Positions 16,436 to 24,162 of a stretch of 53,472 bases of DNA are shown here, in pieces. Origin of the DNA: an uncultured Clostridia bacterium (GTDB taxonomy: Bacteria; Bacillota; Clostridia; Christensenellales; UBA1242); assembly GCA_944383245.1 (NCBI GenBank), contig CALWOU010000006.1, forward strand, positions 1 through 53,472, given 5' to 3'. Below the pieces are notes generated by a model. That model ran no database searches. It was not told the origin of the DNA and saw only the letters and a program-made list of their open reading frames with translations. A program made the position numbers and the translations under genes. Positions within the stretch are counted from its first letter, which is position 1. Every line of letters begins with the position of its first letter.

Positions 16436-17197
16436 ATGAGTTTAGTTGATAGATTAGCAACAATTCATTTGTTAAAAAATCGAGTGGAAAATGCGGGTGC
16501 TGAGTATAAAAAACAAAAAGTAATTTTAAAAAATTTGGAAAAGAACTGCATTAATTCTCGTCGCAATTATATAAACGAACTTATTAAATTTTTTAATGAT
16601 AATCCTATAACTATCGCCGAATTTATCGAAGAACTTGAAAAAGTGATTTATGAAGAAAATTTAAACTTTACATCCAATATTGTAACCGATTCAGAGTTGT
16701 TTGACACTGTCCGTTTTGTAGATTTAAAGCCTCTTGATTATCTCGAGTTTAAAACAAATCCACAAGGTAAATTTTCTTGGATTCTAAACGATGAAAATTC
16801 TGTTAGGGCGCGTAAAATCTACTTTTTTAACCTATTAAACACAAGAGAGTATAAACCTCTAATTGTTATAAAAATTATGCAAGATAAAAAGGTGGTAGCG
16901 CGTTTTTCATTGCTTTTAGACTTATATCAAAAGTTTTCAGATAATTCAAATATGCTTGATAAAATCAATATAAATTACACTCATTTTCCACCTAATTCAA
17001 GGTCAATTAGATTGTCGTATGAAATTTCTAGTTTAGAAAATATGGAGTTTTCAATACCTGAAAAATTTTTGCTAACTCGCGAACAAATGGGCACGGGTAT
17101 AAAGCCTGAAACTTTAATTGAAATTTTAGAAAATATTATAAATAAAAGAGAATTAAAAGAAAATAGTGAGTCTATCAAAGCTCCATTAACCGACTAG
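16436..17197 (+). CDS. Paralogue 3 of the three-gene family
   Basis: 253 residues when started at 16436, where TAGGAGG sits three bases upstream; an ATG nine codons earlier in frame lacks such a site. Same plan: helical N-terminus (YKKQKVILKNLEKNC), helix ITIAEFIEELEKVIYEE aligned with the second helix of the others, FSWILNDENSVRARKIYFF aligned with the W-x-YSGEEYSKSRKREL region of paralogue 2, and beta-rich remainder. Last gene of the operon, followed by a terminator. Function unknown. Confidence 0.7.
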   Translation: MSLVDRLATIHLLKNRVENAGAEYKKQKVILKNLEKNCINSRRNYINELIKFFNDNPITIAEFIEELEKVIYEENLNFTSNIVTDSELFDTVRFVDLKPLDYLEFKTNPQGKFSWILNDENSVRARKIYFFNLLNTREYKPLIVIKIMQDKKVVARFSLLLDLYQKFSDNSNMLDKININYTHFPPNSRSIRLSYEISSLENMEFSIPEKFLLTREQMGTGIKPETLIEILENIINKRELKENSESIKAPLTD

Positions 17198-17240
17198 ATT
17201 ATAAATAAAAATTATCTATATATAACTAAAATGAAAATAG

Positions 17241-17261
17241 TCCGCAAAAGCGGATTTTTTT
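17241..17261 (+). terminator. Rho-independent terminator after the three-paralogue operon
   Basis: TCCGC/GCGGA hairpin with an AAAA loop followed by seven T. Confidence 0.85.
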
Positions 17262-17311
17262 GTATAATTAATAAAAGTTTTAATAATTTAACACAAAACA
17301 CCTTTTTAATG

Positions 17312-17340
17312 TTGACAAATGCCTAATTTATTGATAGTAT
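17312..17340 (+). promoter_or_regulatory. Promoter of the ABC-F leader peptide and gene
   Basis: TTGACA (17312-17317), 17-bp spacer, TAGTAT (17335-17340). Predicted start is 17347, the A of the leader-peptide ATG. Confidence 0.7.
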
Positions 17341-17346
17341 AACATT

Positions 17347-17385
17347 ATGAGGTACCATACAATTCTCGCATACGTTTATGACTAG
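17347..17385 (+). CDS. Putative 12-residue leader peptide upstream of the ABC-F gene
   Basis: ATG to TAG encodes MRYHTILAYVYD. The ATG lies exactly six bases after the -10 box, the leaderless geometry shared with other genes here. After its stop there are competing hairpins: TTGCA/TGCAA (17393-17410) followed by TAAGTTTTTT, and TTGTGG/CCACAA further on, plus a GCTTTTTTTG that can pair with CAAAAAAGG at the ABC-F ribosome binding site. This is the pattern of ribosome-stalling attenuators that precede antibiotic-resistance ABC-F genes; it has not been tested. Confidence 0.45.
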   Translation: MRYHTILAYVYD

Positions 17386-17483
17386 CTTAATGTTGCACGT
17401 TTAGATGCAATAAGTTTTTTGTAACGTAAATTATTTTATTGTGGTGCTTTTTTTGTATCCACAAGCAAAAAAGGAGAATTAGT

Positions 17484-19115
17484 ATGTTAATATTAAATGT
17501 AAATAAAGTTTGCAAATCTTTTGGATTTGGTAAACTTCTAGATAATTTATCTTTCACTGTAAATGAGGGAGAGAGAATAGCAATAGTCGGAAAAAATGGA
17601 TGTGGAAAATCCACACTTTTAAAGTTAATAAATAAAACAGAGCGCTTAGACTCAGGAGAAATAACCATAAAAAAGGACGTGGTTGTTGAATATTTAGAGC
17701 AAGGAGATGTGGCTGATTCTAAAACGGGAAAATGTATTGATATAATTAAATCAGCGTTTGCCTCTTTATATGAAATCGAAGATAGGTTGCGTTACTATGA
17801 AAGTAAAATGCAAATTGAAACGAACGAAAATGCACTTAATAAACTTATATCATCATATAGTAACCTTCAAGAGAAATTTATTCAACTTGGCGGTTATGAA
17901 ATCGACACAAAAGTAAATATGGTTTTAGAGGGGCTAAAAATAGATAAATCACTTATGGATAGAGAATTTTCGTCACTTTCAGGCGGAGAGAGAACGATTA
18001 TTAATTTAGCAAGAATACTTCTTTCAAATCCAGACTTGTTATTACTTGACGAACCAACAAACCATCTAGACATCACAAGGCTTGAATTTTTGGAAAATTA
18101 TTTAAAAAATTATAAAGGTAGTGTGATAATTGTTTCACACGATAGGTATTTTTTGGATAGAGTTGTAAATAAAGTTTTGGAACTAGAAGATGGTAAAATT
18201 AAAATATATTTTGGCAACTATTCTAGTTACCTAAGGCAAAAAGAAGATGAAGAAGTTAAAGAGTTTGAAATTTATAAAATTCAACAAAAACGCATTCAAG
18301 AAATGGAAAAAGCGATAAAAAGACTTAAAGAATGGGGTAAAATGGCAGATAATCCAATGTTTTTTAGGCGGGCAAAAGCAATTCAATCCAATCTTGATAG
18401 ATATAAAGAAAATGCGCTAGATAAACCACAAACAACTAAAAAACTGCCAATAAAATTTAATGCGTCTAATCGCGGTTCACAATTTGTTATAACTATTAAA
18501 GATTTGAATCTAACTATTGGAAATAAAAATTTATTGCACAATGCAAATTGTGTAATTGAAAATGGCGAAAAAGTGGCGATAATAGGCGAAAATGGTTGCG
18601 GAAAATCTACTTTAATTAAGGCTATTTTAAATGGAAATGATAGTATTAAATTAGGTGGAAATCAACGAATTGGTTATTTATCTCAAATTATAGAATTTGA
18701 AGATAAAAAACAAAATGTTTTAAATTATTTTATGTCTTCAACGGGGTTAAATGAAGAGCAGACACGAAGCAAACTCTTTAATATGCAGTTTTTTAAGTCA
18801 GACGTCATCAAATCAGTCGGTTCGCTTTCAGGAGGCGAAAAAATTAGATTAAAACTAGCTGTAATGTTACAGCAAGATATAAATCTTCTAATTCTAGATG
18901 AACCAACAAATCACATAGATATAGACACGCGCGAAGTCTTGGAAGACACATTAAAAGATTTTAAAGGTACAATATTATTTGTAAGTCACGACAGGTATTT
19001 TATAAACAAATTATCTAATAAAATTGTGGAATTCTATAATCAAAAATTATACACCTTTTATGGTAATTATGATGATTATTTATTAGATAGAGAAAACATT
19101 CATTTAAAATACTAA
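17484..19115 (+). CDS. ABC-F family ATPase
   Basis: 543 residues when started at 17484 behind AAGGAG; the frame is open upstream without a ribosome binding site. Two ATP-binding cassettes without membrane domains: Walker A GKNGCGKST (about 36) and GENGCGKST (about 370), signatures LSGGER and LSGGEKIR, Walker B LLLLDEPTNH and LLILDEPTNH. The linker with KAIKRLKEWGKMADNPMFF (about 275-310) is the P-site tRNA interaction motif region that reaches the ribosomal peptidyl-transferase centre. ABC-F proteins act on the ribosome, either as translation factors or by displacing antibiotics. The presence of a leader peptide and attenuator-like hairpins points to inducible, resistance-type control. The subfamily is not assigned. 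Confidence 0.9.
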   Translation: MLILNVNKVCKSFGFGKLLDNLSFTVNEGERIAIVGKNGCGKSTLLKLINKTERLDSGEITIKKDVVVEYLEQGDVADSKTGKCIDIIKSAFASLYEIEDRLRYYESKMQIETNENALNKLISSYSNLQEKFIQLGGYEIDTKVNMVLEGLKIDKSLMDREFSSLSGGERTIINLARILLSNPDLLLLDEPTNHLDITRLEFLENYLKNYKGSVIIVSHDRYFLDRVVNKVLELEDGKIKIYFGNYSSYLRQKEDEEVKEFEIYKIQQKRIQEMEKAIKRLKEWGKMADNPMFFRRAKAIQSNLDRYKENALDKPQTTKKLPIKFNASNRGSQFVITIKDLNLTIGNKNLLHNANCVIENGEKVAIIGENGCGKSTLIKAILNGNDSIKLGGNQRIGYLSQIIEFEDKKQNVLNYFMSSTGLNEEQTRSKLFNMQFFKSDVIKSVGSLSGGEKIRLKLAVMLQQDINLLILDEPTNHIDIDTREVLEDTLKDFKGTILFVSHDRYFINKLSNKIVEFYNQKLYTFYGNYDDYLLDRENIHLKY

Positions 19116-19185
19116 AAATTGACATTTTTAAACATTTTTAGTGAAATTATATAAACTTATATATTTGAAATTTATATACATTTGC

Positions 19186-19214
19186 TAGACAAAATGTAAC
19201 ATTTTTGCTAAAAT
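19186..19214 (+). promoter_or_regulatory. secA promoter
   Basis: TAGACA (19186-19191), 17-bp spacer, TAAAAT (19209-19214). A TGGTA/TACCA hairpin follows in the leader, then AAAAGGA before the ATG. Confidence 0.6.
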
Positions 19215-19281
19215 AATACACATAATGGTAGATTGTACCAATTATTAGAAATTGTTTAACATTAGAGTAAAAGGACTTATT

Positions 19282-21984
19282 ATGGGATTATTTTCTTATT
19301 TATTTGCGTCAGATAACAAGCGCAGTTTGATAAAAATTGAAAAAATTATTAAAAAGATTGAAGATTTAGCGGATAAGTATGCTGATATGTCGGATGCCGA
19401 CCTTCAAGCGCAAACTCCAATACTAAAAGATAGGCTTAGTGCGGGCGAAACGTTGGATGATATTTTGCCCGACGCTTTTGCACTCGTTAGAGAGGCAAGC
19501 ACGCGTGTGTTGCATCAACGTCATTTCCACGTGCAACTAATTGGTGGAGTTGTGTTGCATCAAGGACGTATTGCAGAGATGAAAACAGGTGAAGGTAAAA
19601 CTTTAACCGCAACAACTGCAGTTTACCTAAATGCTTTGTCGGGGAAAAATGTGCACGTCATAACCGTTAACGAATATCTTGCCACCTCGCAAGCAGAGAT
19701 GATGGGTAAACTATATAAATTCTTAGGTTTAACCATTGGAGTTACACTTGCTGGTCAAACTCCAGAAGAAAAGAAGAAAGCATATCAGTGCGACATAACT
19801 TACGGCACAAACAATGAGTTTGGCTTCGATTATTTGCGTGACAATATGCAAGTTAATAAAGATTATAAAGTTCAGCGCGGTCACAATTTCTGTATTGTGG
19901 ACGAGGTGGACTCAATTTTGATAGACGAAGCGCGCACTCCGCTTATCATTTCGGGTGTGGGTGGAAAAACGAGCGAACTATACACGGTGGCGGACAACTT
20001 CGTTAAACGTTTAAAGGAAGAAGACTACGAAGTTGATATCAAAACAAAACAAGTGCGTTTAACAGAAAGTGGTGTTTCTAAGGCGGAACAATTCTTTAAA
20101 CTTGAAAATTTATCAGATATTAACAACTTGGAAATAAATCACCACATCAATAAAGCCTTGTCTGCTAACATTATAATGAAAAAAGATATTAATTATATTG
20201 TTAAAGACGGCGAAATTTTGATTGTGGATGAATTCACGGGTCGTATTATGCAAGGTAGGCGCTATTCTGACGGGCTTCACCAAGCAATAGAAGCAAAAGA
20301 GCACGTTAAAATCAAGGATGAAAACAAAACGCTTGCCACAATCACTCTTCAAAACTACTTCAAATTATATTCAAAACTAAGTGGTATGACGGGTACTGCT
20401 AAAACTGAAGAAAGCGAATTCAATAAAATTTATAGCTTAGATGTTGTAACAATTCCAACAAACAAACCTGTGCTTAGAATTGACGAGCAAGATATGATTT
20501 TCTTCACAGAAAACGCAAAATATCGTGCAATTGTCGAAGAGATTAAGGATAAACACGAAAAAGGTCAGCCAATTTTGGTCGGCACGTCATCGGTTGAAAA
20601 GTCTGAGCGTATAAGCAAGGAAATTAAGCGACTTGGCATTCCTCACAACCTATTAAACGCTAAAAATCACGAACTAGAAAGCCAAATTGTGGCGCAATCT
20701 GGTCGTGTTGGTGCAGTTACAATTGCAACCAATATGGCAGGACGTGGTACCGATATTTTGCTTGGCGGTAATCCTGAATTTTTGGCAAAACAAAAGTTGT
20801 TAAATGAAAATGTTGAACCAGAGATGATTGAAAAAATCACAACTTACAATTCAGTGTTAAATGAAGAAGAGCAAAAAGTTAAAGATAAGTATGATAAGTA
20901 TTACACGGATTTTAAAAAGACAACAGACGAAGAAAAACAAAAAGTTATCGAACTTGGCGGACTCCACATTTTAGGTACAGAGCGCCACGAAAGTAGACGT
21001 ATTGATAATCAGTTGCGCGGTCGTGCTGGTCGTCAAGGAGATCCAGGTTCAAGCATTTTCTTTATATCTCTAGAAGACGAACTTCCTCAACGTTTTGGCG
21101 AAGATAGGATGAAAAGTTGGTTTTCGCTTGCATTTAGAGGTAGCGAAGATATGCCTTTGCAGTCGCGAATTTTAACAAAGTTTTTCGAAACTGCGCAGAA
21201 AAAAGTGGAGGCAATCAATTTTGAGAGTAGAAAACGCGTGCTTGAATATGATGATGTTTTAAATAAACAACGTCAAATTATTTATGCTGAGCGCGACAAA
21301 GTGTTAGACGGTGTGGACATTCATCCGCAAATTGTTGATATGATGCACGATTATATTAGCGATTTAACTAACACTTATCTAGACTCAAGCAAACCAAGTT
21401 ATGAGTGGGAATTGGAACCGCTAAACAAAGCGCTCGAAGATAAACTCTTAGATAAAGGTACAAATTTTGTTACAAAAGATTTAGTTGAAGATTGCACTGT
21501 TGAGTTAGTTACAGAAAAAGTGTTTGAACACATTCTTTCAACCTACGAAAAGAAGATTGAAGAAATCAAAAAATTCGGATTAGATTTTTCAATAATCGAA
21601 CGAGATAGACTTCTTAGAGTGGTTGATAAATTCTGGACTGACCATATAGACGCAATGAACACTCTTCGTAACGAAATTGGAATTTTAGCATACGGTCAAA
21701 AAGACCCAATAGTAGCATACAAAAATCAAGGTTTTGAAATGTTTGATAAAATGATTCAGGATATCCGTGAGTATACAGCCTCTTCGCTGTACCGCACAAA
21801 GGTTCAAATCAAACTACAACCTGTTATGCCAAAAGGACCGGTTGCAATGGGCAACACAAATAAATCTGAAAGTTTAAATCAAAAGAGATCTTCACACATT
21901 GGAAGAAACGACCTCTGCCCGTGCGGAAGTGGAAAGAAATATAAAAATTGTTGTATGTTAAAAGAGAAAAATAATGATAATTAA
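19282..21984 (+). CDS. secA: Protein translocase ATPase SecA
   Basis: 900 residues when started at 19282 (AAAGGA about seven bases before; ten extra in-frame codons upstream lack a site). The motor drives secretory preproteins through SecYEG. Visible: Walker A MKTGEGKT (about 98), Walker B with IVDEVDSILIDEARTPLIISG (about 203), preprotein cross-linking domain, motif VTIATNMAGRGTDILLGG (about 480), GRAGRQGDPG, helical scaffold and wing domains, and the C-terminal zinc domain RNDLCPCGSGKKYKNCC (about 875-892). Full length and intact. Monocistronic. Confidence 0.98.
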   Translation: MGLFSYLFASDNKRSLIKIEKIIKKIEDLADKYADMSDADLQAQTPILKDRLSAGETLDDILPDAFALVREASTRVLHQRHFHVQLIGGVVLHQGRIAEMKTGEGKTLTATTAVYLNALSGKNVHVITVNEYLATSQAEMMGKLYKFLGLTIGVTLAGQTPEEKKKAYQCDITYGTNNEFGFDYLRDNMQVNKDYKVQRGHNFCIVDEVDSILIDEARTPLIISGVGGKTSELYTVADNFVKRLKEEDYEVDIKTKQVRLTESGVSKAEQFFKLENLSDINNLEINHHINKALSANIIMKKDINYIVKDGEILIVDEFTGRIMQGRRYSDGLHQAIEAKEHVKIKDENKTLATITLQNYFKLYSKLSGMTGTAKTEESEFNKIYSLDVVTIPTNKPVLRIDEQDMIFFTENAKYRAIVEEIKDKHEKGQPILVGTSSVEKSERISKEIKRLGIPHNLLNAKNHELESQIVAQSGRVGAVTIATNMAGRGTDILLGGNPEFLAKQKLLNENVEPEMIEKITTYNSVLNEEEQKVKDKYDKYYTDFKKTTDEEKQKVIELGGLHILGTERHESRRIDNQLRGRAGRQGDPGSSIFFISLEDELPQRFGEDRMKSWFSLAFRGSEDMPLQSRILTKFFETAQKKVEAINFESRKRVLEYDDVLNKQRQIIYAERDKVLDGVDIHPQIVDMMHDYISDLTNTYLDSSKPSYEWELEPLNKALEDKLLDKGTNFVTKDLVEDCTVELVTEKVFEHILSTYEKKIEEIKKFGLDFSIIERDRLLRVVDKFWTDHIDAMNTLRNEIGILAYGQKDPIVAYKNQGFEMFDKMIQDIREYTASSLYRTKVQIKLQPVMPKGPVAMGNTNKSESLNQKRSSHIGRNDLCPCGSGKKYKNCCMLKEKNNDN

Positions 21985-22078
21985 AATATTAAAATTTTCA
22001 TAATAAATTTAAAATAAAGAATAATAAAATATAAAAATTAAATTGAATAAAAAATTGATAAATTTTTAAAAAATTATC

Positions 22079-22129
22079 AAAAAAATCGAAAAAATTGCAA
22101 AAAAAAACGTTAAAAAATGCGAAAATTTT
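22079..22129. repeat. Direct repeat left of hipBA
   Basis: About 50 bp with the core AATCGAAAAAA, TTGCAAAAAAA, CGTTAAAAAATGCGA, nearly the same as 23811-23860. The two copies bracket the hipBA unit at a distance of 1732 bp. Confidence 0.6.
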
Positions 22130-22159
22130 AAAAAAATATTAAAATTTGCAAAAAATAAA

Positions 22160-22192
22160 AAATCTCAAAAATTTTAATTTTGAGATTTTTTT
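22160..22192. terminator. Bidirectional terminator between secA and hipA
   Basis: AAATCTCAAAA/TTTTGAGATTT hairpin with A and T runs on both sides; it overlaps the hipA stop and can serve both converging genes. Confidence 0.75.
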
Positions 22193-23283
22193 GTAACGTT
22201 TTTAATTTTATCTATAATTTTTTTGCACTCAAAAATTGGTAATTCAAAATCTTTTGCAAGTTCTAGCATATCACTTTCGTTAGGATTTGGATTTCCTTTA
22301 ACTGTCATTTCGTGTTCAATTTTGTTTGGTGTTGGGGTTAAATCATAGGCGGGAGATAAAACGTAACTTTTTAATTTTTCATCGTACAAAAATGCGAAAT
22401 TTTTGCCGTGGTCATCACGATTTTTGCATAAAACATTAAAACACATTCTTTTATAGGCTTCTATAAGATTTTCTTTTTTGTTTTTGCATATTTTTTGAAT
22501 AACTTGGAAAAGGTGATAATAATCTAAATTTGCGATTTTATGTGTGGTCTCTAAAATTGCAGAAAGCGAAATCATATGCAGCCGCTTTTCTTTATCTCTA
22601 TCAAATCTTTTTGCTCCGAAATAACCTGAGCATATATTAGACGGAAATAGCGCAAATTCATTTACATTTATACCACATTCTTTTGCTAATTTGTTAGTGT
22701 TGTATTCTATAATTCCAATATCTGGAGGGTCAATTAAGCAAGGAAATTTAATAATCCATTCTTCTTTGTTTATATTAATATGTGCTTTTGGTCGCGCGCC
22801 TCCACTTGACCCGCCGAACGCATATATTTCATCTAAACTTTTATTTTTTGTGTCGTCATTTAGAATTTTTTTTGATTCTTTATCAAACTTATCAAAATCA
22901 AATTCAAACGTTTTGTTTTCAAGTGATCTATTAGGTTCGTAAGTCAGTGCGCCTAATCCGTTTTTTGAAATGATTGCTAATTTTTGAAGAGGAGACAATT
23001 TATCAAAATTAATTCCTTTATTGCTTAGCATTCTTCTTAGTAATAATTCTCCCCAGCCATCGGGCAAACTATCATAAAAAACTCCAAACAAACCATCAAA
23101 TGTAAGTTTATCAGAAATAAAAATTTTGTTAGATAGAGGTAGAGAAAAAGGCGATATAGAAAATCCATTCTTCGACCAATTTTCATCATATTGAAATGCG
23201 ATCTTATAATCTCCTAAATCAACTAAATAGCCAACTATCTTATTATTGTATTTAACTGTTAATTTTGCTATTTTGTCTATCAT
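22174..23283 (-). CDS. hipA: HipA-type serine/threonine kinase toxin
   Basis: 369 residues, compared with about 440 for the E. coli protein. HipA toxins phosphorylate an aminoacyl-tRNA synthetase and stall growth. The N-terminal subdomain has the family's FDGLFGVFYDSLPDGWGELL segment (about 63-83), followed by the Gly-rich ATP loop GGSSGGARPKAHI (about 152), WIIKFP with the ATP-binding Lys, the catalytic loop NRDDHGKNFAFL (about 287) and SPAYDLTPTP (about 310) for Mg. All key residues are in place, so it is likely active. The hipB stop and hipA start overlap by four bases (ATGA). Flanking direct repeats suggest it travels as a cassette. Confidence 0.92.
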   Translation of the reverse strand: MIDKIAKLTVKYNNKIVGYLVDLGDYKIAFQYDENWSKNGFSISPFSLPLSNKIFISDKLTFDGLFGVFYDSLPDGWGELLLRRMLSNKGINFDKLSPLQKLAIISKNGLGALTYEPNRSLENKTFEFDFDKFDKESKKILNDDTKNKSLDEIYAFGGSSGGARPKAHININKEEWIIKFPCLIDPPDIGIIEYNTNKLAKECGINVNEFALFPSNICSGYFGAKRFDRDKEKRLHMISLSAILETTHKIANLDYYHLFQVIQKICKNKKENLIEAYKRMCFNVLCKNRDDHGKNFAFLYDEKLKSYVLSPAYDLTPTPNKIEHEMTVKGNPNPNESDMLELAKDFELPIFECKKIIDKIKNVTKKSQN

Positions 23284-23570
23284 TTATAATCCTTTAAATT
23301 TGAAATGATTTTATTTTTAAATAAAAAATCGAAATCGGTAAGGCAATCTAGAGCACTAGCAATTTTCACAAGCGAACTAAGAGAAATCTCGCCACTTTGT
23401 TCAAATCTTTTTATTGACGCATAACTAACTGCAGACCTCACTGCTAATTCTTTTTGCGACAACTTTGCTTCTTTTCTTCTTGCTTTAACTCGTTTTACTA
23501 AACTTTCCACAATACTGCTCTCTGTAATCACGTCAACAAAATTGCTTATATCAAACCTTTTATCAATCAT
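23280..23570 (-). CDS. hipB: HipB-type antitoxin, XRE helix-turn-helix repressor
   Basis: 96 residues. Helix-turn-helix of the Cro/CI type at about 28-80 (KLSQKELAVRSAVSYASIKRF), the standard fold of HipB antitoxins that bind HipA and repress the operon. First gene, with AAGAAGGTG before the ATG. The promoter just upstream carries two identical palindromes suited to autorepression. Confidence 0.9.
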   Translation of the reverse strand: MIDKRFDISNFVDVITESSIVESLVKRVKARRKEAKLSQKELAVRSAVSYASIKRFEQSGEISLSSLVKIASALDCLTDFDFLFKNKIISNLKDYK

Positions 23571-23592
23571 TTTTCACCTTCTTATATTTTAT

Positions 23593-23608
23593 TGCTAACA
23601 TTTTAGCA
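23593..23608 (-). promoter_or_regulatory. hipBA operator, proximal copy
   Basis: Inverted repeat TGCTAA-AATG-TTAGCA overlapping the -10 box (23600-23605). Identical to 23634-23649, centre to centre 41 bp, about four helical turns. Likely HipB target; inferred from symmetry and position. Confidence 0.75.
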
Positions 23609-23628
23609 TTATTATCACTTTTTGTCAA
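23600..23628 (-). promoter_or_regulatory. hipBA promoter
   Basis: Minus strand: TTGACA (23623-23628), 17-bp spacer, TAAAAT (23600-23605). Bracketed by the two operators. Confidence 0.85.
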
Positions 23629-23633
23629 TAAAT

Positions 23634-23649
23634 TGCTAACATTTTAGCA
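23634..23649 (-). promoter_or_regulatory. hipBA operator, distal copy
   Basis: Same 16-base inverted repeat as 23593-23608, just upstream of the -35 box. Confidence 0.75.
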
Positions 23650-23810
23650 AATTAACATTAGTTTTTAAATTGCGCTTATAAAAACATTATATAAATGAAA
23701 AGTTAAATTTAGAAAATAAGATGTTAATGAAAATATAAAAAATTCATAAAAAATGGTTAGAAAATTATATAAAATATTTAAAAAAATATCAAAAATTTTT
23801 AAAAATAACT

Positions 23811-23860
23811 AAAAAAATCGAAAAAAATTGCAAAAAAACGTTAAAAAATGCGATAATTTT
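23811..23860. repeat. Direct repeat right of hipBA
   Basis: Partner of 22079-22129. Both copies lie in very A-rich intergenic DNA, so low complexity contributes to the match, but the non-A positions of the core also agree. The rest of 23650-24077 has no ORF. Confidence 0.6.
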
Positions 23861-24077
23861 GCAATTTTTTTAAAATTTTACATATTTTTTCAAATTTTTA
23901 TTAAATTTTCATTTTTTGGGGAAAATAGAAAAAATGCGTTTTAACACAATTAAATTTTTATAAAAATCTAATCAGCATTGATGAAACTTTATAAAAAAAT
24001 CTGCAATATTGAATTTTTATGTTTTAGCAGAGGCGAAATTTGGAGTTTGCTAAATTTGTAAAACATTGTAAAATCAT

Positions 24078-24106
24078 TTGTTTTTTTGAAAAATTTTGTG
24101 TAAAAT
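24078..24106 (+). promoter_or_regulatory. Possible promoter of the giant surface protein gene
   Basis: TTGTTT (24078-24083), 17-bp spacer, TAAAAT (24101-24106), about 56 bases before the ATG. The -35 is only a partial match. Confidence 0.4.
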
Positions 24107-24162
24107 AAAGATAATAAATTTTTAATTGCGTTTAAGTTGGATGCGGTTATAAGGGGGAAATT

